Assembly: GCA_026260175.1 (NCBI GenBank)
Contig: JAKCWW010000403.1
Coordinates: 51,343 to 115,342, forward strand
Source of the DNA: Reticulitermes lucifugus
Taxonomy: Eukaryota; Arthropoda; Insecta; Blattodea; Rhinotermitidae
Length of the DNA: 64,000 nucleotides
Reading direction: 5' to 3'
Shown: positions 53,101 through 62,100 of the stretch, in pieces
How positions within the stretch are numbered: the first letter of the stretch is position 1
How the letters are laid out: the number at the start of each line of letters is the position of its first letter
Made by a program: the position numbers and the translations under genes
Notes under the pieces: generated by a model
Databases searched by the model: none
The model's input: only the letters and a program-made list of their open reading frames with translations
Told to the model about the DNA's origin: nothing

Positions 53101-56100
53101 AAAAAACAACCAATGTTTTATAAAAGATAATTTGATGTACAGAATGTGTGATGATGATGATGATCCCACAGGAATCGAACCGTGTAGCAGTTTTTAATGT
53201 TTTAATGTAACATAACTGTGTAAATACAAGATTGTGCATTTGTTGGTGAATTATTATGAATTAGAAAATCACAGTCTCCAGAAGAATTTTCACTTCAACT
53301 CCCAGCTAAATAAAATTACTCATATCTGGGAAAGATAATTAAAAATATTCAACACATGAAGCTGCTACATATTCAACACACCAAGCTGCTAAATAATACT
53401 TGTATAACAATACACAACTCCACCGATAGCTGCATGTCAAAACAGACTACATATCACTGATGAAGGATCTTTTTACTCATGAGCAACCATAGCACTGAAA
53501 GCTAACGTCTATAAGCACATGGAATTTCCAATGTAAATACTGATCTGTTAACTGTAATGGCAGTTTAAAGCATACAACTCTGAACACAACAGACAAAAGA
53601 ATAAAGTGAGACACATTTCCATTACAATAACTCACATACAAGCTTGGCAATAGCAGGATATGTGTGTAAAGACATCTGCTGACGTAACTACGTACTTCCT
53701 GCACAACATTCTTGCTCTACTGAAAATATGTATTGGATTTACAAAGCATGTGCCAAGTAACAACAAAACTGATATACTAATCTTGTATCTGCCATCACCA
53801 AAGTTATCGTATTAACAATACATGTAGCAAAGAGTGAAAGACAAAATACTTATGGAATTTCAACCATTACAGGTATCATACAAAACAACACCAGCAAAGC
53901 TATATGACTAAAATCATGTCCTCCTTTTCTGGAGGGACACCACCCACTATATTCATAAAAATGGTTCTGTTCCCATGCCTATTTATGACGATAAGCCTGA
54001 CCCAATTAACCCAGCCTCTTCCTTTCTGAGGACAGACACAGCAGTAGTCTCCAAAATACACACTCCTTTTATTCAAACACTGGACAATGACGAAATAAAA
54101 GACTACCATGATTATATCAGATCACACAGATGATGCAGAGAACTATGTTTTATTTTGGAGCTTGATGTGTCTGTAGTATCAGTTTGGACACTCTTGACAA
54201 AAAAAATTCTGTAATTCAAAAACTGTTAAATAGCTATTATTAATAATGACTGAAAATAGATTACAGATACAAAGAAGTGTATAACAATTGCATTGCTAAC
54301 AACTACTTTAAAGAGAGAGAGAGGCAGTTTATTTAATGGTGCTGTCAACTGCTATGATTATATAGCATCAGTGGTAGGTGAGTGAAATATGCTTGAAGTT
54401 TATTCTAATATCACCGTGCACTCTTGAACATTAATATTGTTTTACACCAACCAAATGCACCTATTTATTTAAAGAACACTAAATATTCTTTAAAATATTA
54501 GATAAAAACCCCAACATATGTTTCGGCCATATGTGACACCACCTGAAGATGGCTTATCGATAGGCCGGAACATATGTTGGGGTTTTTATCTAATATTTTA
54601 AAGAATATTTAGTGTTCTTTAAATAAATAAGTGCATTTGGTTGGTGTAAAACAATATTATGCTTGAAGTGTTTGAACAGAAATCTGTACCAGTGCCACTT
54701 TTGACAGATCCCACATGGGTGGACCTGGGACTAAACCCGAGCCTCTGTGGTGAGAGGCCAGCAACAAACCACGTGTTATGGCACAGCCAAACAATTACTT
54801 GAAACAGGAAGCTGTAATAAGTGACTGGTGACATTAAAGTATTGAATGGTTCATTAAACCAAACCTGCAGTAGGCTCTATCCAACCTTCAAACACTCAGT
54901 AGCAAATATGGGAAATACCCAGACTTTTTTTTTATTTTATCTCTTGCTACTGCAGTTCTTTCTCTATAAGTATGAAACACTAAGCATTAATAAAGAAGTT
55001 GTATTATTAACAGTATTTTAATACAGCAGTGTGCCAGATTGAATCTGTGGACTGTTTTTGTCACCCCTGTTTGTTACCACTGGATGTCACTGTAATTATT
55101 TGAATTTGTACTGTACTTACAATAACAGATCTAATATCAAATAATGTGAGGTCTGAGAAAAGAGTGGCCATTTAACAACATGCTCATTTTAATTCGCAGA
55201 AGTGACCATTCCTTTGCTATTAACACTACCTTAACACGTCTGCTCCTGTATCTGACCATCGTCATATAAGGTTTTTTGTCCATGCTCCTTTATCCAACAA
55301 CAGTCAGAGAGGAGCATGCTACAGTAAAAAAAAAGATAGCACATTCTGTACAGGATTTTGCCAAATAGTTTCCACTATAATCAGCAGTGCCCATAAAGCC
55401 ATTTTGAAACTTTCATTTTGTCCTTGAACATTTCTGTTAGTTTTGAGTGATTTCTTGTCCTTGCAGTCAGTGACAGTCAAAATGACAATGAGAGGAACTG
55501 GTGTGCTATGCAGTGCAAACTAGAAATGTACATTTCGAGTGTTAGAGTATGGAAGATGGTGCTATTTCAGTGATAATCTGATTTGCTGCAAAGCATGCAC
55601 AAAAAACAAAGAAATCCGTGGAATGAGGTGGTTCTGCCGAAAATGTGGCATTCCATTCCATCCACAAACATGACATGAAATGTTACACCTGAAAACAATA
55701 GTTCTTCAATCTATGCCCTCTGAAATTTTCATTTATCTATCTGCAACAGTTTAGGAGAAAATTACAATTAAATATTATCCTGCAAAATAAGTGCATAGTG
55801 CAAAAAATGGTTGCACTGGCTGTTCAGGTGTCAATGAGACTGCTGGGAGCAAAAATGTTAAACAATACAAAAGCACATACATACAGAAACAACAAAAATT
55901 TGTGTGTACTATGTTTGTTCCAGGATCACTATGATTGCAGTAAAATAGAGAATAAGATACCGAACACAATCATGGAATTCTGGGTGACGACATACTACAG
56001 AAAACAGAATGACCACAAAGCAACAATTGTAAATTAAAACAGTCCAATGTATATAAATCAAGCTAACATAATTTCAGAGCACATCAACTAAAGACAGAGC

Positions 56101-59100
56101 ATCTTGAAATGCAAGTATAGGAGAATATTAACTGAACTCACCACAATCGGTCTCATCTGAGAAATCCTGACAGTCAACTCTACCATCACAGATGACTGAT
56201 GAAGGCACACACTGTCCTGCAGTGCGACAAGGTGACTGACCAGGAGGGCAAGTAACTGGAGGTCGTAAAGTAGTAGGAGGTGTAGGGCGTACTGTTGCTG
56301 AGAATACCATCAACACAGAATCATCACTTGCACAAATAACATTCAATGTACGTAAAAAGAAAGAGCTTTCTAACCATTATTCACACCTGTATGGGCAAAA
56401 AGTTGCCCTGTTACACTTCAGATATTTTGTAAAATTGATTTTACCAAACATAATGCACAAAACCAGTTGGTCATGTACAGAAAATATTGTGATACAATTC
56501 AAGTCCAAAAATTTACTCAATCATCCAACCTAAGTAAATGACCAACTACAAAGCAACAAACTAAACAAAAATCTCCCTCTCTGGTACTAGAACATTGACA
56601 TGCAGAACTGGTAACACAACGGGCAATCACAAGACTGTACACTGTATGGGGACAGTGCTTTTCACGCCACCCACACCACCACCATGTAGACAAAGATTCA
56701 CTTGAACATTACTCTACCATCATCAACTGTCTTCCTATTTCCCACTTTCTATGTGGAATCACGTTTTAATTTTGTATCATACTTCTTCCTACATGTGAGC
56801 AACACATCCAGCCCACTTCTTCTGACTCACTGACATAGCGAAGCTCATTAAATGACGCTGCGTGAGCCCAGCATCAGCACCGAACTATTCTACATCAGTT
56901 TGATTCAACTCCATAGCTTTACCTAAGTGGCTGACCAGTGTAGATGCTTTCTTTACGTGAAGATGGAAGCACGGCTGGCTTCTGAAATGTTATGCTTTAT
57001 TAAAAATTAGACAATGGACAAAGTTCAAAAAAAGATTATGTCGGTACATCAGTTTGCTTTTACAGGCATGGTCACAGCATCATTCATCCTAATACTGGGG
57101 GAGGGGTAAATGTAACAAACTATTAATTCTAATTTCTCCTCTCTGAGGTCCATTTGTGTTTCAGCAGTGGACAAGTATCTCTTTCTCACATGCACACCTA
57201 CCTACCTACCTACCTACCTACCTACCTACCTACCTACCTACCTAGCTACCCACCCACCCACCCACCCTCCTAACCTACCAACCTACCTCCCTTCCTCCCC
57301 ACCCACCACCTACCTTTAAACAAAAATGTACTTGGCAGAAGTATGGGCCACACAAGGATTATAGACAAAAGGACAGAAGCCTTTAGACCTGGTTGCAGGA
57401 ATGTTTTAAAATTAATGGAACACCACAATACTTGCTTAGGACAATGGACGGGGCAGAAAAGTAGGTAAAGTTGTCGTGTCCACGTCATGAAGGCATACAG
57501 GTGGAGTATATGTATATCTCCACTCCTTAACCTTGGCACTAGACAGATGTGAGTGGTTAGCTTCACGCTCTGGCTGTCTGGTACCCATTGACTATGACAC
57601 TGGGTGGGCCCTAGAGCCAGTCTGGACGGTTTTGGAGAAGAGAAAATCTCTTGCCCTTGCCGGGATTCAAACCCCGGATCATCCAGTCCGGACAGGGCAA
57701 AGGAGTATGCAATTACAATTGCTTTAAAAATTACCTTAAATCAGCAAGTGTCAATGGACAGAAAACTTTAGGAGGAGGTTTATCTCACCAACATTCCCAG
57801 TTGTGATGCACGTGTTTCTGAATAAAGTTACTATAGGATACTCACGACAGCCCTCTTCATCACTGCCATCGTGACATTCGGCACGTCGATTGCAGCGACT
57901 TGACAGACTAATACATTCACCAGATCCACACTGAAATTCACTGGATGAGCAACCTGTCAAATGAAATTTAACTTTAGATTTACAATTATTCCTCAAATTA
58001 TGAATAATGATGACATGACGCTACTGCAAACCCCATGCATTCATGCTAGGAGATAACATTCCACCATTCACTATGTCATGGAGGCCTGTCTCAAAAGAAA
58101 AGTGGGGAGGGGAATGGGGAACACTTCTTCATGCCACAGTACTCGTAACATCAAAGTGATGCATCAAAGGAGAACAAAAAAATCACTCTGAACTTCAACC
58201 ACAACTACTCTCTTGTTTCAGTTCACTTGTAAACACATTTTAATGTAAGACATATCATCTTAAAATTTTCTTCAGTGTTTTATGAAATTCAAACTTTGAA
58301 AGCATACTCGTTATGCTAAAAATGAAACACAGCAAGAATAGGAAGATGCACATGGAAGGGGTTCATATCAATCTTTAATCCTAAAAATCATACACATAAA
58401 GTGTCTAAACAATGGATCACTACACCCCAAAATGTACACAACATACAATATTTTTCTACTCAACTGCCACAACTTTCAACACACATATTTTTTAAAAGTG
58501 GTGAGAAGTTACGATATAAACAGAAATAACAAATTTAAGTCTCATTTTAATCTCCTACAATACTTACTCACTCATGTATTCATACAAGATTTCACAGTAT
58601 TTCACTGCACTGTAATTCTTTTTGTCCTTCCGATCCTTTAATACAATGATGTTAAATAGTTATAAACATAATAGATATCCCAGTATGAGAAGCCAGCACT
58701 GTATAAAAAATAAATAAACATCAGCCTGCAAACAGATGGCCCAAATCTACATTTCAAATATCTGCTGGATTTTGCCAAATTTTTTATAATAGGTAAAATG
58801 TACACTTGGCATGTCGTAAAACTTCCCCAAAAAAGGTCACACCATGTTGTAGCTTCAAAACACTACAGCATGTGTTCCAAGTCTTGGATCCAGCAGCACT
58901 AGGAAGCCATTAGACATGGTTGCATTCACACACTCCTTCCAGCACCTGCTGTATTGTTTTACAAATTTATTGGAGCTATCATGCAATAACCTCCATCAAT
59001 GCAATCTTCGTCACTTGAATCTCCACTATATTCACTGACGAGCCTTCAGCTGGTCCTTAAACTGCAAAAAGAAGTTAAAATCATGTGTCATGTAATCCAG

Positions 59101-62100
59101 AGGGTGCAGTTAGTGCAGAAGCACCACAGCACCTTCTTCGTGATGTGCTGCCATGACAGGGCACTTCCATTCTGGAGCCTCCCGCATTTTCAGATGCTTC
59201 AAGCACTATGTTCCCTGTTGCATATGGATGCACACCTCTTACTTGTGTGCAATGCCTAGCCACCTAAATAGTTAGCTCCAGCATCACATTCCTGTTACCA
59301 TGATCCTGCCAGAAATTCATGCTTCTCAGCAACAATGATGATTTAACACACTGCAGATAGTGGTCAAATTTCTGTTTCTAGGTTTCATCACAATTGACAA
59401 CCCATCATACGAAGTCACACGCTGTTATTTTCTGCACTCATCAGCCCAAACTGACCCTCTTGCAGTCACTGAATTGTTCCTTAAGGACTGCATGGCAACT
59501 ATGTACTGAAATCCCGACTTTTTCATCAAAAGCTTCTCAACGGCCTGACAATAATCAGAGTACACTGTATCCTGCAACTGTCTTACAATGTCACAGTTCC
59601 TCAGCACTGCTGGCTGGCCAGCATGTGGGTCATACCGAAAAAATGTATGACCATCCATTAGCATGTGATGCCAGTCAAATCATTACAGACAATGACTCTG
59701 TTTGCCACACAACATCCAAAGCATCTGTTGCACTTCCACTGTCAATTTTCCCAATCAATGCCGAAACCTGTTAGCCTGCTGCTTCATGCAATCATCTTTT
59801 CAACTTCTAAACGCAGTTCACACTGCACACTCTTCTGGGATCCATTACACTTATTTGTCTCACAACAACCGAACAATTCCACTGTTATGCAAAGAGCAAA
59901 TGTATGATGAGACGCACACAGGCTCCGGCCTACGCACCACAATATAATCACAGTCGCCTTTGTCCCGGAGCTTTCTGAATCCACAAATACCATAGACTCA
60001 AAATTACTGATGTAATACAAAACAAATCTATAATTAAATTCAACAGATTATGCCATGAAATTTTCTCCTATAATCGTGAGAATTTAACGAGATACACAGA
60101 AAAAAATATATACACCATTCAAATAGCAGCCAAAACTCACCAAACTAATTTAAAAGTATCTTCTCCGATTCCTGTTAATTAGAGTTTATAATTGTCATAA
60201 AAAATGCATCTGGTCAGTAAGAATACTCCTCAACCAGCCACTGACTAACAGACAAAACTTACCTACCTTTATGCTAATGCAAAAAATGCCTATAATGCAC
60301 AACAATTTACACTACATGTACAAAGGTTCTTGGAAATTCTTCAAGATGTGAATACATCAGCAATACATCACTATTAGAAAAAACGTTAACAGGGACGTCT
60401 GACAAAAAATAACAAAAGGATAAGAGTACACTCATTCATTATGCATGATCAATAAATAATTAAAAGATAAACAGATAATACGATAACAGTACACTCAGCC
60501 ATTATGCTCAAGTTCAGGGGGTACATTCACAGAACATCATGTAACAGAACACAAATGTATTAGCTAGGAGAGTTGAATGACAAATCATAATAAGCATTAA
60601 ATGGATGACATCAATATCACACATTATTTATAATCTTTTAATAGCTGAACTCCAAATTGGTTTTGAAAAATAATGCACTCACAAAATAATGGGGAGTTTG
60701 GAAAGGACAAGCACAAAAACAAACATGTTAGTGCATTATCATGGGACTTGCTAAGTGCTGTCTTTCAGTTCAGTGATGACCACAGACATGTGTGATGCTC
60801 TATTCGACCTTCCTTTATAATAGTGAACAAGTATGTTTCTGATGTAGTGGAAATGAGGCATCCTGCTATCCTGCAGACATGACCCACTGCTTACAGAGGG
60901 GTCCAAATCACAATGGGGACCGATGGGGACCTAGTATTCCTCAATGTCACACACACCGTCTTTGTCACAGAGGTGAAGACAGCTAACGGCGTGCATAAAA
61001 ATATCCAGTAAGGAAGTTGTTAAAAGAGATTCATAAATGTCAGAACCTGAGTCTTATGTTTGATGCATAAAATTATAACAGACAAACACAAAGTGCATTC
61101 ACACTTAAATATAATACATTATGTGTGTTAAGTATTTTCTGAAGCAGAATGAACTTGGTTACTAAGTTATTTCTTTCAAAAGAATGCTCCTGTTTTAAAA
61201 TTTTGACTGCAGATAGCCTATGTTTCAATGTAGAATGAACAGTGAATACCGCACACACTGCTATTACATTCAAACAGCATCAATAACCATTGAGCAGACA
61301 AAAGGACAAGGGCTGTACAAACATATTCAATTCAGGCGGGCTGCAGTCTTTATGTAATTACAAATCAAAATTTCTCTTCACTTGTAAAGCCACACCTTAA
61401 ATTCTTACCACAACCTTCTTTGTCTAAATAAGAATACACAAATGGAAATGACTACATAACTTTACCTATGATATATCCTGAAGGGTACAGGTCAAGATAA
61501 ACTTGATATGTAACAACCCGCTGCATTTTGTAAGATATCAATAAATTAAATGAGTCTAAAACAACTACAGTTGTTAGAAAGACAATATTTTGTTTTTCAA
61601 TAAGCTACATGCTTTTATTACTTTATTGTTATTTTTTCTAATAAATATAATTGTGTTAGACTGTGTCATTTAATTTAATGACAGTAAAGACAAAGTTGCC
61701 CCTATGCTTCAGTATATATGGGGTAGTGAAGGTACAGTTCCAAACATTCTTTATCTCAGCACCATCACCATATCCAGAAAAATCTATTATTTCAGAATAG
61801 CACTGTACTTACAAAATGTAACGATACAGTAAACTAATATAATTTCAATTTAATTTCAAAACCACACACATGTAATACCAAACTGTACAATGTATAATCC
61901 TCCAACTCTCCTTGCCAGGACAGGGCATATTACGAGTTGTAAATTATAAGAGGGAAAACACATGACTTGGAGGAGATGTGTAAATGGTTATAACCTAACC
62001 CAAACAATTCTGCTCATCGGAAAAGTCACGACAGTCGTACAAGTTGTCACATCTGCGGTCACCGCTGATACACTGCCCATCAGCCCGACACTTGAACTCT

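Larger units (their letters stand above)
52558..53263 (-). mobile_element. Inverted-repeat element with two same-strand hammerheads
   Basis: About 706 bp. Arms 52558-52625 and 53196-53263 are reverse complements (ATTTACACAGTTACATTACA and its partner). Inside, two hammerhead motifs lie on the minus strand with cleavage points 310 nt apart. No ORF. The arrangement resembles a retrozyme or a Penelope-like terminal-repeat fragment. Confidence 0.7.
52058..56141. other. Intron e3-e4
   Basis: 4.1 kb. Two inverted-repeat elements with hammerheads (52558-53263, 54433-54658), a SINE (54680-54790) and a piggyBac-like fragment (55560-55680). Confidence 0.8.
56298..57845. other. Intron e2-e3
   Basis: 1.5 kb; TACC/CACC simple repeat at 57197-57307 and SINE at 57540-57715. 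Confidence 0.8.

Noticed and set aside
53455-53510. CUGAUGA ... CUGAAAGC on the plus strand as another hammerhead
   Set aside because: The intervening 33 nt do not form a helix II next to the core and no helix I arms pair.
53900-54109. Minus-strand frame with [17 protein letters not shown]
   Set aside because: Protein-like but no known motif, no splice borders in phase; too little to call.
57040-57100. CATCAG/CATCATTC motif resembling the hammerhead elements
   Set aside because: Core CUGANGA and GAA are not in the right order; looks like an unrelated repeat.
61409-61423. A 15-nt microexon candidate (phase 1-1, would encode a DKEGC-like LDLa tail) between TTTAG and GTAAGA
   Set aside because: No accompanying LDLa sequence upstream, and microexons this short cannot be told from chance AG/GT pairs without transcripts.
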